Shown: positions 8,226 to 17,838 of the stretch, in pieces
Layout of the letters: each line of letters opens with the position of its first letter
How positions within the stretch are numbered: position 1 is the first letter of the stretch
Source of the DNA: an uncultured Clostridia bacterium
Lineage (GTDB): Bacteria > Bacillota > Clostridia > Oscillospirales > Ruminococcaceae
Assembly (NCBI GenBank): GCA_947628655.1
Contig: CANRAS010000004.1
Span: 1-64,000 of the forward strand
Reading direction: 5' to 3'
Length of the DNA: 64,000 bases
Program-made: the position numbers and the translations under genes
The notes under the pieces: generated by a model
The model's input: only the letters and a program-made list of their open reading frames with translations
Database searches by the model: none
What the model was told of the DNA's origin: nothing

Positions 8226-9478
8226 TGAAATCGCCTTGGACGACTGTTGTCGTTGCGATAGTTTCTTTATTTATAATTCTGGTGGCGATAGGTCAGCTGT
8301 TCTTCGCGCGGGGAACGCAAATTTCAACCGAAGTCGCGTATTCGTATGACCACGAGGTCAATATTCCGTTCGAGGGTGTTTATATGCGCGATGAAACGCT
8401 TATTTACGACAGCGGAACGGGAGTGCTGAGTTTCGAGTGCGAGGACGGGACAAAGGTCGGGAAAAGTTCGGTTATCGCGAGAAGATACAAAAGCGAGAAC
8501 GATTCCGCTTATCTGCGCGAGATAGAGAAACTGCAAAAGCAAATTGACGTGCTTGACAGCGCTGAAAAGCTGGTCGGAACGGACAATTCTCAATTAGAGG
8601 CGATTTCTGCGCAGATAAACGAAAGCCATTCCGATATGGTTTCCGCGGTGCTGAGAGGGGATTATTCCGACGCCGCCGCAAAGCAGAACACATTGCTTGA
8701 GGCGATGTGCAAGCGCGAAATAACGCTTGAGCAGTCGCAGGGCTACGCAGAAAAGAAACTTGCGCTGGGTGCTGAAATGGAAAGACTTCAGTCGCTGATT
8801 TCGGGAAATGTTTACGACATCACGGCGAACAGCGCGGGATATTTTGTAAGCAATGTCGACGGATACGAGGGCGAGATAAGCTACTCCGATATTGACAAGA
8901 TGACTGAGGATAAAATAAACGAGGTCATTAACAGCCCGAAGAAAGTCAATTCGAGCGGGGCGGTCGGAAAGCTGATTTCCGATTACCATTGGCGAATAGC
9001 CGCCGTGATTGACAGCGAGGAGCTTGTCGGGATAGGAGAGGGCGACGACGCGGAACTTCGCGTAGGTTCTGACGGAAAAAAACTCGATGTCAAGGTCGTT
9101 TCGGTCACGCCTTGTGATGATAACAAGAAGATTTTCATATTCGAGTGCGACAAGCTGAATTCTACTGTCGTAATGGGCAGAACGGCGCGATTTAAGCTGA
9201 TAATAAACAGCTACGGCGGGCTTAGAGTTCCGAGAAAGGCTTTGCGCTACAACGATAACGGCGAGCGCGGCGTCTTTGTTGAACGCGGTCAGACGATAGT
9301 GTTCAAAAAGGTGGACGTTATATACTGGGCTGACGATTATGTGATATGCAGACAGAATGTATATAAGAAAACCGAAGGCGATGACGCCGAACAGCAGATA
9401 GACGAGGATTATCTCAAACTATACGATATTATTGTTACAGAGGGTAAAGATTTGCACGATGGATATTTTATCGGATAA
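8225..9478 (+). CDS. HlyD-like single-pass membrane protein of the division cluster
   Basis: The 417-residue protein has one N-terminal membrane segment (about 8-29), an extracytoplasmic beta-rich part, a helical coiled-coil insert (about 95-190) and a C-terminal beta-barrel-like part. This layout resembles membrane-fusion (HlyD-type) adaptors. I see no exporter ATPase or permease nearby. Similar proteins sit between hfq or yggS and sepF in many Clostridia, so a role in envelope or division work is more likely than classical type I secretion; that is inference. It overlaps hfq by 1 base and yggS by 20 bases. Confidence 0.7.
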   Translation: MKSPWTTVVVAIVSLFIILVAIGQLFFARGTQISTEVAYSYDHEVNIPFEGVYMRDETLIYDSGTGVLSFECEDGTKVGKSSVIARRYKSENDSAYLREIEKLQKQIDVLDSAEKLVGTDNSQLEAISAQINESHSDMVSAVLRGDYSDAAAKQNTLLEAMCKREITLEQSQGYAEKKLALGAEMERLQSLISGNVYDITANSAGYFVSNVDGYEGEISYSDIDKMTEDKINEVINSPKKVNSSGAVGKLISDYHWRIAAVIDSEELVGIGEGDDAELRVGSDGKKLDVKVVSVTPCDDNKKIFIFECDKLNSTVVMGRTARFKLIINSYGGLRVPRKALRYNDNGERGVFVERGQTIVFKKVDVIYWADDYVICRQNVYKKTEGDDAEQQIDEDYLKLYDIIVTEGKDLHDGYFIG

Positions 9479-10175
9479 TGAACATACGTCGTTTGAGGAT
9501 ATTCGAGAGAATTATCTGAAAATCTGCGATGATATATCCGAAGCCTGCTCACAGGCGGGGCGAAAGGATAAACCGCAGATTATGGCTGTTACGAAAACGG
9601 TATCTCCCGACCGCGTGAATTTCGCGATAGGGCTGGGGATTGGACTGTTGGGCGAGAACAGGGTTCAGGAGTTTATGGAAAAGCGCGGGAGTTATTCTCC
9701 CGCAGAAGTTCATTTCATAGGTTCGCTCCAGTCCAATAAAGTAAAATATATTATTGATAAGGTATCAATGATCCATTCCGTGGATAACTTGCATTTGGCG
9801 GGAGAAATCGACCGCAGGGCAGGACAGCACGGGGGGACTATGGATATACTCGCCGAGATAAATATAGGCGGGGAAGAAACAAAAAGCGGTGTTTCACCGC
9901 AGGACGCTATGGCGTTTTGCAGGGAACTGACACAGTTCGGGAACATTAGGCTGAAAGGCTTGATGTGTATTCCGCCGCCGCAGTGTTCGGAAAGTATTTA
10001 CGCGCAAATGCAGGAGCTTTTCGAGAACTTGAAATCCGAAATCGGCGACAGAGAAAATGCCGAGATCGACACGCTCTCAATGGGTATGTCGGGGGATTAC
10101 AAGACGGCGGTAAAGTATGGGGCCACAATTGTCCGAATAGGCTCAGCACTATTCGGATACAGGAAATATAAATAA
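9459..10175 (+). CDS. yggS: YggS/YlmE family PLP homeostasis protein
   Basis: This is a single-domain alanine-racemase-like TIM barrel that binds pyridoxal phosphate and keeps free PLP in balance. The PLP lysine is Lys46 in MAVTKTVS. The later motifs GENRVQEF, HFIGSLQSNK and SMGMSGDY are characteristic. I choose ATG 9459 (238 residues) with GAGGG upstream; an earlier in-frame TTG gives poor residues. It precedes sepF, the same order as ylmE-sepF(ylmF) in Bacillus. Confidence 0.94.
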   Translation: MDILSDNEHTSFEDIRENYLKICDDISEACSQAGRKDKPQIMAVTKTVSPDRVNFAIGLGIGLLGENRVQEFMEKRGSYSPAEVHFIGSLQSNKVKYIIDKVSMIHSVDNLHLAGEIDRRAGQHGGTMDILAEINIGGEETKSGVSPQDAMAFCRELTQFGNIRLKGLMCIPPPQCSESIYAQMQELFENLKSEIGDRENAEIDTLSMGMSGDYKTAVKYGATIVRIGSALFGYRKYK

Positions 10176-10191
10176 TTGGGAGGAAATAACA

Positions 10192-10638
10192 ATGGCAAGA
10201 AATTTCTTTAAGAGCATCTTTGGGACGGCAGACGATAACGAGGGCTTTTACGGCTCGGAACCGGATTATGTTGACCAGTCGTCTTCGGCTGTAACGGAAA
10301 CGGAGGCAGGCTATGATTACGGCAATGACTCCGATTATTCCTACAGCAGTAATTCGTCAAAAATCCTCAGTATGCACAATGGGGTAGATTCCCCCAAACT
10401 CTACGTTATGAAACCGTCGGGCTATGACGAGGTTATGAACGGCGCGGTTGATATGCTCCGCGAGGGAACAATCATCTTCCTTAACCTCAACGGCATAGAC
10501 AAGGAAGTCGGAACGCGCATCGTTGACTTTATGACAGGCGTTGCGGCGGCGTTTGAGGGAAGAATTAAAAAGGTTGACACCTGCTGTTATGCGGTTGCGC
10601 CTAAGAATGTTGAGTGGCTGAACACAATCGACGACTGA
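10192..10638 (+). CDS. sepF: SepF, cell division protein
   Basis: SepF bundles FtsZ filaments and tethers the Z ring to the membrane. The protein (148 residues) has an N-terminal amphipathic membrane anchor (MARNFFKSIFG), a low-complexity acidic Ser/Tyr linker (about 13-60) and the conserved C-terminal fold (about 64-145) with KPSGYDE and REGTIIFLNL. Length and order fit the family. A GGGAGG site precedes the start, and the next gene begins directly after its stop. Confidence 0.95.
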   Translation: MARNFFKSIFGTADDNEGFYGSEPDYVDQSSSAVTETEAGYDYGNDSDYSYSSNSSKILSMHNGVDSPKLYVMKPSGYDEVMNGAVDMLREGTIIFLNLNGIDKEVGTRIVDFMTGVAAAFEGRIKKVDTCCYAVAPKNVEWLNTIDD

Positions 10639-11415
10639 TTGATTTGTGCTTTGGAATTAAGTGATGACGAGCGTTTTTTGTCCGCGCATATTGCCAATCT
10701 TGCGGCGAACAGCCGCAAGACGGGCGTTGTGCGTTTCACACGGTTTCTCAATGAACGGGAGGCTGTCATAGCGCAAAACGCCGCTTTGGGCGAGAAAACA
10801 AAGCCGTACTTTTACGGCGGGTATGACGGCGCGGCAAGGACGGTATGCGGCTTTTTTGAAGGCACTTACGCCGAGGAATGGCCGCCGGGCGATAAACAAT
10901 CGTTATTTTCCGTGAGGGCTGTTACGTTTTCTTTTAGAAAATGCGATAAACTTTCACATCGTGATTTTTTGGGAGCGGTTCTGGCGGCGGGCGCGGAGCG
11001 TTCAATGCTGGGCGACATTTTGGTGGCTGAGGGTTACGCGGTGATTTTTTGCCTTGAAACGGCGGTCGAGATTGTTCTCGGCTTGACGAAAATAGGCAAA
11101 GTAGGCGTAAAATGCGAAAAAGGTGTCGCGGGAGAACTTCCCAAGTTAAAGTTTGAAACGCTGGAACGAACGGTTTCATCATTGAGATTAGACCGTGTGG
11201 TTTCGGCATGTATAAATATATCCGGTCAGAGATCCGCGTTGCTTATTAAATCGGGACAGGTGAGTGCGGATTTTTCGGTGTGTCTGAATGTAAGCGGCGT
11301 TGTGAGGGAAAACACCGTGATTTCGATACGCGGATACGGCAGGTTTAAACTTGCCCGAATTATCGGCGAAACCAAAAAGGGAAAACTGCATATTCTTATA
11401 GAAAAATATGTCTGA
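10639..11415 (+). CDS. ylmH: YlmH family S4-domain RNA-binding protein
   Basis: The C-terminal third carries an S4 RNA-binding domain (about 180-250: TVSSLRLDRVVSACINISGQ, then a GYGRFKL turn). The N-terminal part matches the YlmH fold. In Bacillus ylmH lies in the ylmDEFGH-divIVA cluster and is linked to ribosome rescue and division. The start is a TTG directly after the sepF stop (TGA-TTG), which gives 258 residues, the family length. The lack of a separate ribosome site suggests translation by reinitiation. YlmG, normally between sepF and ylmH, is absent here. Confidence 0.88.
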   Translation: MICALELSDDERFLSAHIANLAANSRKTGVVRFTRFLNEREAVIAQNAALGEKTKPYFYGGYDGAARTVCGFFEGTYAEEWPPGDKQSLFSVRAVTFSFRKCDKLSHRDFLGAVLAAGAERSMLGDILVAEGYAVIFCLETAVEIVLGLTKIGKVGVKCEKGVAGELPKLKFETLERTVSSLRLDRVVSACINISGQRSALLIKSGQVSADFSVCLNVSGVVRENTVISIRGYGRFKLARIIGETKKGKLHILIEKYV

Positions 11416-11452
11416 TTATTTCCCCGTGAAAATAGCGTTAAATGTGTTGTTC

Positions 11453-11479
11453 TTTACAAAGTTCGGCGCGTTTTATAAT
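11453..11479 (+). promoter_or_regulatory. Candidate divIVA promoter
   Basis: TTTACA (11453-11458) and TATAAT (11474-11479) are separated by only 15 bases, shorter than the ideal 17. The site lies in the 106-base gap before divIVA and about 40 bases from its ATG. Confidence 0.4.
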
Positions 11480-11521
11480 ACGGCAGGCGGCTGCCGAGAG
11501 GTATGAAAGGGATTTGATAAA

Positions 11522-12535
11522 ATGGTTGCTAAGGAAATCTTAAACAAGCAGTTTGACAAGGCAAAGCTGGGCGGTTACAAAATGGAGGACGTTGACGATT
11601 ACCTCAAAGAGGTATCCGAGGAGTTCGCCCAGCTGCAGAAAAGCAACAGCGAGTTGGAGAGAAAACTTGAGGTGTTGGCGGATAAAATCCGCGAATACCG
11701 CGACGACGAGGAGGCTCTTAAAGACGCGTTGCTGATAGCTCAAAAGCAGGGTAACGCAATAGTTGCGGAATCAAAGGCGTCCGCCGAAAATATTACGAGA
11801 GAAACGCGCGAGAAAGTCGAAAAGCTGCTTGCAGAATCCAAGGCAAAGTCCGAGCGTATGATAAACGACGCGAACGAGTATTCCGCCAAGACGCGCGCCG
11901 ACGCTGACGCGGCTGCGGAAAAGACAATAAACGACGCAAACAACAAAGCCGCCGAGATAAAAGCGGCTATGGATAAACAGCAGGCAATTCAGGAAAGTAT
12001 CATTCAGCAGACAAGGAAAGAGGCTCACGACTTTATGGATAAACTCCTTGCCGCTTATGACGCGCAAAAGGCTCTTATTGAAAATATGCCCGAAAAGTGC
12101 GAAACCGATTTTGTGAAGAGAATTTCCGAGGAAGTTGAAAAGCGCGAGCAGGAACGCAAGAAAGCCGAAGAACAGAGAGCCGCAAAGGCAAAGGCGGAGA
12201 AGAACGCCGCAGCGCAGCAAAAAGTAAAAGAGGCTGCCGCCGCCGCGAAAGCAGAGGCTGCCGCCGCCGCTAAGGCCGAGGCTGCCGCGAAAGAGGCGGT
12301 AAGTCCCGCAAAGCCGAAGATGTCCGACGGTATGGCAAAGCCCGAACAGCCGATGAAAAAGCCCGCCCAGAAAACTCCCGAAAAGGCGGCGGGCGTTCAA
12401 AAGGCAAGACCTGCCGAACCCGCAATTGTTCCCGAAAGAACAGCGGAAAACAATCTGCCGTTCTTCAATTCCGATACGCAGACGATAACTAAGCATGAAA
12501 ATCTTCAGTTCGGCAAGAATAATGACAAGAAATAA
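11522..12535 (+). CDS. divIVA: DivIVA-family coiled-coil polarity/division protein
   Basis: DivIVA binds curved membrane at division sites and poles and recruits partners. The N-terminal lipid-binding domain is clear (about 1-55: FDKAKLGGYKMEDVDDYL). A long coiled coil follows (about 35-230). Residues 210-260 are Lys/Ala/Glu-rich with repeated AAAKAEA units, then a Pro/Lys-rich tail. At 337 residues it is longer than Bacillus DivIVA (about 164) because of this tail. It closes the yggS-sepF-ylmH cluster. The tail end is not conserved and may bind partners. Confidence 0.92.
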   Translation: MVAKEILNKQFDKAKLGGYKMEDVDDYLKEVSEEFAQLQKSNSELERKLEVLADKIREYRDDEEALKDALLIAQKQGNAIVAESKASAENITRETREKVEKLLAESKAKSERMINDANEYSAKTRADADAAAEKTINDANNKAAEIKAAMDKQQAIQESIIQQTRKEAHDFMDKLLAAYDAQKALIENMPEKCETDFVKRISEEVEKREQERKKAEEQRAAKAKAEKNAAAQQKVKEAAAAAKAEAAAAAKAEAAAKEAVSPAKPKMSDGMAKPEQPMKKPAQKTPEKAAGVQKARPAEPAIVPERTAENNLPFFNSDTQTITKHENLQFGKNNDKK

Positions 12536-12569
12536 TTAAATACAGAAAACTTTAGAGGAGATAACTTTT

Positions 12570-15380
12570 ATGTCGATTGACCTTAACAACACCGTTAATC
12601 TTCCGCAGACGGATTTTCCTATGCGCGGCAATCTTCCGAAAAGAGAACCCGATATGCTCGCAAAATGGGAGCAGGAACGGCTTTATTATGCCCTAGCTGA
12701 AAAGAACAAAGGCAAGCCGTCGTACACTCTCCATGACGGTCCTCCGTACGCAAACGGAAATATCCACCTCGGAACGGCTCTTAACAAGGTGCTGAAAGAT
12801 ATTATTGTAAAATATAAGGCGATGACGGGATATAATTCAAATTATGTTCCCGGCTGGGACTGCCACGGTCTGCCTATCGAACTTAAAGCGATAAAGCAGT
12901 TAGGCGTTGACAGCGGCGCGGCTGACCCCGTGGCGCTTCGCAAGTCTTGCAGACAGTTCGCGCTGTCCTGCCTTGACGAGCAAAAACAGCAGTTCAAGCG
13001 CCTTGGAGTTTGGGGAGATTTCGATGACCCGTACCTTACAATAAAGCCCGAATTTGAGGCAAAGCAGGTAGAAGTATTCGGCGAGATATACAAGAAAGGC
13101 TATATCTATAAGGGGCTTAAACCCGTTTACTGGTGCGCTGACTGCAACACCGCACTGGCGGAGGCGGAAATCGAGTATCAGGACGACCCGTGTTATTCTA
13201 TATATGTGAAATTCCCTGTCGCCGATGATAAGGGAAAATTCGCCGACCTCGGAATTGACCTCAAAAAGGCGTATGTAGTTATCTGGACTACCACTACTTG
13301 GACGCTCCCCGGAAACCTCGCTGTTTGCTTAGGACCAAACTATGATTATACGTTCGTCAAGGTCGAGGACGAGGAAAGCCGTTCGTGCGGGGAATATCTC
13401 CTTATGGCAACCGAACTTGTCGATACCGTGATGAATACGGTCGGTATAAAAAAGTACAGTACCATAGGCTCTTTCAAGGGACAGGAACTGGAATTTGTGG
13501 AAACTGACCACCCGTTTATGGGCAGAAAATCTCCGCTTATCGTCGGAAATCACGTTACGCTTGACAGCGGTACGGGTTGTGTTCATACCGCGCCGGGATT
13601 TGGCGTGGAGGACTTTGAGGTATGCTTAAAGCCCGAATATAAAGGAATGTTCAAAATAATCGTACCCGTGGACGAAAAGGGTATACTTACCGACGAGGCG
13701 GGCGATTTTAAGGGACTAAAGACTTCCGACGCAAACAAGGCAATTGCTCAGCGTCTTGAGGACGACAACACTTTGCTTGCTATGCAGAAGATAGTTCACC
13801 CGTATCCGCATTGCTGGCGCTGTCACGAGCCTATTATATATCGTGCGACCGACCAGTGGTTCTGCAACGTTGAAATGTTCAAGCCCGAAACAATAAAGGC
13901 AATAGAGGAAGTAAAATGGATACCCGAATGGGGCGAGGAACGCATAAAGAATATGGTGAATATGCGTACAGACTGGTGCATTTCCCGTCAAAGACGCTGG
14001 GGCGTGCCTATTCCGATACTTTATTGTGAGAACTGCGGAAAAACTATCGTAAACGATACGACTATAAAAGCCATTTCCGACTTGTTCCGCAGGGAAAGTT
14101 CCGACGCGTGGTACGCAAAGGACGCGTCCGAGTTTATCCCGTCCGACGTCAAGTGCGAATGTGGGTGCGGAAAGTTCCGCAAGGAAATGGATATTTTCGA
14201 TGTGTGGTTTGACAGCGGATGTACGCACGCCGCTGTTTTAAAGGAGCGCCCCGAACTTTCGTGGCCTGCGGATATGTACCTTGAGGGCTGCGACCAGTAC
14301 AGAGGGTGGTTTCAGTCGAGTTTGCTCACGTCCGTAGCGACAACGGGCAGAGCGCCGTATAAGGCGGTCTGCACTCACGGCTGGGTAGTGGACGGAAACG
14401 GTCAGCAAATGCACAAATCCAAAGGGAATGTTATACTCCCCGAAGAGGTAATAAAAGATTTCGGCGCGGACGTTCTGCGCTTGTGGGTAGCGTCGCTTGA
14501 TTATCACAACGATATTCGTGTATCTAAGGATATGTTAAAACAGCTTTCGGAAAGCTATCGCAAGATACGCAACACCGCGCGCTATATCCTGGGCAATTTG
14601 GGCGACGGCAAGGGCTTTGACCCGAACACCGATTTGGTTGCTACAGACAAACTCCGTGATGTTGACAAGTGGGCGCTGTCGCGCCTTGACGAACTTATCG
14701 ACAAGGTAAAGGCGGCGTATGAGGCGTTCGACTACTATCTCGCTTATCACGCGCTTATCGGTTTCTGCGTTGTGGATATGTCGAACTTCTACCTCGATAT
14801 TGTTAAAGACGTGCTTTACTGCGAGGCTGAAAATTCTCCCGCAAGACGTTCCGTACAGACGGCTATGTATATCATTCTGGACGCTTTCGTGCGCCTTATC
14901 GCACCTATCCTGTGCTTTACTGCGGACGAGATATGGCAGTTTATGCCTCACAAAAAGGAGGACGACCTGCGTTCCGTGGTGTTCAATCAAATGCCTGAAA
15001 AAACGGGAGTATCGGCTGATAACGAGAAGTGGAACAAGATACACGCCATTCGCGACGACGTACTCGCGGCGCTGGAACTCAAGAGAAGTGATAAGGTCAT
15101 AGGTAAATCTCTGGAGGCTATGGTGGAGATATTCACCGACGATGAAAGCGTCAAGGCTCTTGAAAGCGAACTCGCCGACGCTTGCATTGTATCAGGCGTT
15201 AAGGTGACAATAGGCGGCGAGGGCGAATACAAAGGCGCGGTATGTTCGGCTGCGGTTACGAAAAAATCGGGCTGCGCGTGCGAACGCTGCTGGAAGTTTG
15301 ACGACACCGTTGGTACAGATGAAAAGTACCCCATGCTCTGCAAGCGCTGCGCCGATGTAATAAAACTTAATTTTGAATAA
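12570..15380 (+). CDS. ileS: Isoleucyl-tRNA synthetase
   Basis: This class I synthetase charges tRNA-Ile and edits valine. The HIGH-type motif is GNIHLG (63-68) and the KMSKS-type motif reads MHKSK (from 614), a variant with His in the usual Ser place. The editing domain lies between them. The C-terminus has a zinc-finger pattern (CERCW, then CKRC) near 905-931. Length is 936 residues, as expected. Only 34 bases separate it from divIVA, so there is no room for a T-box leader. A terminator hairpin follows at 15381-15418. Confidence 0.97.
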   Translation: MSIDLNNTVNLPQTDFPMRGNLPKREPDMLAKWEQERLYYALAEKNKGKPSYTLHDGPPYANGNIHLGTALNKVLKDIIVKYKAMTGYNSNYVPGWDCHGLPIELKAIKQLGVDSGAADPVALRKSCRQFALSCLDEQKQQFKRLGVWGDFDDPYLTIKPEFEAKQVEVFGEIYKKGYIYKGLKPVYWCADCNTALAEAEIEYQDDPCYSIYVKFPVADDKGKFADLGIDLKKAYVVIWTTTTWTLPGNLAVCLGPNYDYTFVKVEDEESRSCGEYLLMATELVDTVMNTVGIKKYSTIGSFKGQELEFVETDHPFMGRKSPLIVGNHVTLDSGTGCVHTAPGFGVEDFEVCLKPEYKGMFKIIVPVDEKGILTDEAGDFKGLKTSDANKAIAQRLEDDNTLLAMQKIVHPYPHCWRCHEPIIYRATDQWFCNVEMFKPETIKAIEEVKWIPEWGEERIKNMVNMRTDWCISRQRRWGVPIPILYCENCGKTIVNDTTIKAISDLFRRESSDAWYAKDASEFIPSDVKCECGCGKFRKEMDIFDVWFDSGCTHAAVLKERPELSWPADMYLEGCDQYRGWFQSSLLTSVATTGRAPYKAVCTHGWVVDGNGQQMHKSKGNVILPEEVIKDFGADVLRLWVASLDYHNDIRVSKDMLKQLSESYRKIRNTARYILGNLGDGKGFDPNTDLVATDKLRDVDKWALSRLDELIDKVKAAYEAFDYYLAYHALIGFCVVDMSNFYLDIVKDVLYCEAENSPARRSVQTAMYIILDAFVRLIAPILCFTADEIWQFMPHKKEDDLRSVVFNQMPEKTGVSADNEKWNKIHAIRDDVLAALELKRSDKVIGKSLEAMVEIFTDDESVKALESELADACIVSGVKVTIGGEGEYKGAVCSAAVTKKSGCACERCWKFDDTVGTDEKYPMLCKRCADVIKLNFE

Positions 15381-15418
15381 CAAAATTAGGAGGGGAAATT
15401 CTTCCCTCCTACATTTTG
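15381..15418 (+). terminator. Rho-independent terminator after ileS
   Basis: TAGGAGGGG (15387-15395) pairs with CCCTCCTA (15404-15411), and the flanks CAAAAT and ATTTTG extend the stem. The T-run is short and interrupted, so termination may be partial. Confidence 0.6.
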
Positions 15419-15490
15419 TGTGTGAGTTTGCGGAGGATTTTCCGCACGGGATTTACTTCGGTATTTTAATTGTAAAAAAGGTGAGATAGG

Positions 15491-16048
15491 TTGTATTATT
15501 TGTGGTTGTTGCTGGCGGCGGGGCTTGTGGGCATAGACAGGCTCACGAAATTCCTCGTTTATTCCAATATGCAGTTAAGTCAAAGCATTAATTTAATCAA
15601 GATAGGCGACACCGAAGTGCTTAATTTATATTACTGCCAAAACAGCGGCGCGGCGTTCAGCCGTCTTTCGGGGAAAACGATTTTCCTTATCGTGATAACC
15701 TCGCTTGTTATCATAGGCTTGCTCGTTCTTGTGTTTACAAAGCGTATTCAGCGCAAGGTTACGCTTTGCGCGGTTTCGCTGATGATAGGCGGAGGAGTTG
15801 GAAATCTTATAGACCGCATATTTAACGGCGGTAAGGTCATAGACTTTATTGACGTGCGGTTTATTAATTTCCCGATATTCAATTTCGCCGATATTTGCGC
15901 GGTGTGCGGCGCGGGTCTGCTGATACTTACGCTGATAATTGACGAAGTAAAAGAGCGCAGGCAAAGGAAAGCGCCGGCCGAAGGGCGCGCGGATATGAAC
16001 AATAAAAACGGCGTTTCCGCGCCCGAAGAAGATAACGCAAAGAAATGA
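15491..16048 (+). CDS. lspA: LspA, lipoprotein signal peptidase (signal peptidase II)
   Basis: LspA cleaves the signal peptide of prolipoproteins in the membrane; the window encodes at least one likely substrate (31926-33011). Four membrane segments are visible. The catalytic Asp residues lie in GNLIDRI and FNFADI, and the conserved NSGAAFS is near residue 51. The start is TTG 15491, with an AGGTGAG site 8 bases upstream. A charged tail of about 35 residues follows the last helix. Its stop overlaps the next start (ATGATG). Confidence 0.95.
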   Translation: MYYLWLLLAAGLVGIDRLTKFLVYSNMQLSQSINLIKIGDTEVLNLYYCQNSGAAFSRLSGKTIFLIVITSLVIIGLLVLVFTKRIQRKVTLCAVSLMIGGGVGNLIDRIFNGGKVIDFIDVRFINFPIFNFADICAVCGAGLLILTLIIDEVKERRQRKAPAEGRADMNNKNGVSAPEEDNAKK

Positions 16049-16941
16049 TGAATACGCTGAACTTTACTTCCGACGGCGAAAATCGCCTTGATAAGCAGAT
16101 AGCCGATAACTCCCCGCTTACGCGGAGCGCGGCGGTAAAACTTTTAGAGCAAGGCTTAGTGACGGTTGACGGCGGCGCGGCGGGAAAAAAGGACATACCC
16201 GCATACGGCGCGGAAATTGTGATAACTCTCCCCGAACCCCGCGCTGTCGATATAGTCCCCGAAAATATCCCGCTAGAGATAGTTTACGAGGACGACGACG
16301 TTCTTGTTGTCAACAAACCCAAAGGAATGGTAGTTCACCCCGCCGCGGGGCATTATACGGGTACGCTCGTAAATGCGCTGATGTATCATTGCAAGGATAG
16401 GTTATCGGGAATAAACGGCGAACTTCGCCCCGGTATCGTTCACCGCATAGATAAAGACACGAGCGGACTGCTTATGGTCGCAAAGAACGACGCGGCGCAC
16501 CTTAAACTTTCGGAGCAGATAAAAGACCACTCGTTCACGCGCGAATATCAGGCGGTCGTGACGGGTTCAATAAAAGAGGACGGTGTGGTAAACGCCCCGA
16601 TAGGCAGGCACAAGACCGACCGCAAAAAGATGTGTGTGACTATGGATAATTCCCGCGAGGCTGTAACGCATTATTTTGTGATACGAAATTACGCGGGCTA
16701 CACTCACCTGAATATCCGCCTTGAAACAGGGCGGACGCATCAGATAAGGGTGCATTTAAGCTACATCGGTCACGCAGTTGCGGGCGATGAAGTGTATGGA
16801 AACGGCAAGCCGAAGTGGCTTTGCGGGCAATGCCTGCACGCCCAAAAAATCGGTTTTGTCCACCCCGCGACAGGCGAGTATATGGAGTTCAGTTCGCCTC
16901 TTCCCGATTATTTTGTGAAGTTTCTCAAAAGCATAGAATAG
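16045..16941 (+). CDS. RluD-family 23S rRNA pseudouridine synthase
   Basis: The protein has an S4 domain (about 10-70) followed by the RluA/RluD catalytic fold. The active-site stretch is HRIDKDTSGLLMVAK, in which the first Asp is the nucleophile. GRTHQIRVHL and the HAQKIGFVHP segment are also typical. It is 298 residues. The start may be ATG 16045 or ATG 16048; both overlap the lspA stop, so lspA and this gene are coupled, a common pairing in Firmicutes (ylyB). The exact uridine targets cannot be set from sequence. Confidence 0.93.
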   Translation: MMNTLNFTSDGENRLDKQIADNSPLTRSAAVKLLEQGLVTVDGGAAGKKDIPAYGAEIVITLPEPRAVDIVPENIPLEIVYEDDDVLVVNKPKGMVVHPAAGHYTGTLVNALMYHCKDRLSGINGELRPGIVHRIDKDTSGLLMVAKNDAAHLKLSEQIKDHSFTREYQAVVTGSIKEDGVVNAPIGRHKTDRKKMCVTMDNSREAVTHYFVIRNYAGYTHLNIRLETGRTHQIRVHLSYIGHAVAGDEVYGNGKPKWLCGQCLHAQKIGFVHPATGEYMEFSSPLPDYFVKFLKSIE

Positions 16942-16980
16942 CGTAATTTCGCCGAATATCATAAAAATGCGGAGGTTTTT

Positions 16981-17790
16981 ATGGATTTTCATAATGTGAT
17001 ATTGGTGACAGACCTTGACGGCACTTTGCTTACCGACGACAAGCGGATAATCGACAAAGACCTTTCGGCAATAGAGCGTTTTCGCAAAGGCGGCGGGATT
17101 TTCTCAACGGCGACGGGACGAGGCTATTCAATGGCAAGGCGAATTGTCGAGGACGTCCTGCACCTCGATGTGCCGAGCGTTCTGTTCAACGGCGCGGGCG
17201 TTTTCGATTTCAAGCAGAATAAATTCCTCTGGCAATGCGAGATAGGCGGTTGGGCGCGGGATTACATACGCAGACTGAACGACGCTTTCCCGAATAAGCT
17301 GGGGTTTGAGGTTCTTCATAAACAAACTGTCTATGTGCCGTTTATCAATAAAACGGAGCAGGAACATCTCGATATGGAATGTGTAATTCCCGACCGACGC
17401 GCGCTCGGCGACATTCCCGAAGGCGGTTGGCTGAAAATAGTCATAGCGGCAGAACCGCCGATTGTGGACGAGGTTCAGAAAACGGTTGAAAAAGGCGGAT
17501 TTGAAAACGCGCAGTGGGTGCGTTCCGCGCCGCATTATTTTGAGTGCCTGCCAAAAGGCGTTGACAAATCGCGCGGGTTTGCGGAACTTATACGGATACT
17601 CGGCGCGGAAAACAGATTTTCCGCCGCAGCGGGGGATTATATGAACGACACCGCGATGATAGAAAAAGCCGACCTCGGCTGCGCGGTATCTTCCGCGCAG
17701 GATAGCGTAAAGCAGGCGGCGGACTTGATTGTCTGCGACAACAACAGCGGCGCTTTATCGGAAATAATCGGCTATATCGAGAAATTGTGA
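16981..17790 (+). CDS. HAD-superfamily (Cof-type, IIB) phosphatase
   Basis: Motif I is DLDGTLL, with the nucleophile and acid/base Asp; motif II is in TATGRGYS; motif IV reads GDYMNDTAMI. The Cof-type cap lies in between. Length (269) fits. These enzymes act on sugar phosphates, nucleotides or flavin phosphates, and the substrate cannot be inferred here. It follows the pseudouridine synthase by 39 bases with a GGAGG site and is probably in the same transcript. A second, unrelated-looking HAD-IIB gene is at 49209-50021. Confidence 0.9.
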   Translation: MDFHNVILVTDLDGTLLTDDKRIIDKDLSAIERFRKGGGIFSTATGRGYSMARRIVEDVLHLDVPSVLFNGAGVFDFKQNKFLWQCEIGGWARDYIRRLNDAFPNKLGFEVLHKQTVYVPFINKTEQEHLDMECVIPDRRALGDIPEGGWLKIVIAAEPPIVDEVQKTVEKGGFENAQWVRSAPHYFECLPKGVDKSRGFAELIRILGAENRFSAAAGDYMNDTAMIEKADLGCAVSSAQDSVKQAADLIVCDNNSGALSEIIGYIEKL

Positions 17791-17838
17791 TTATGTTGTT
17801 AAATTAAGTTTATTATAATGTGTAAAGGAGTATATGTT

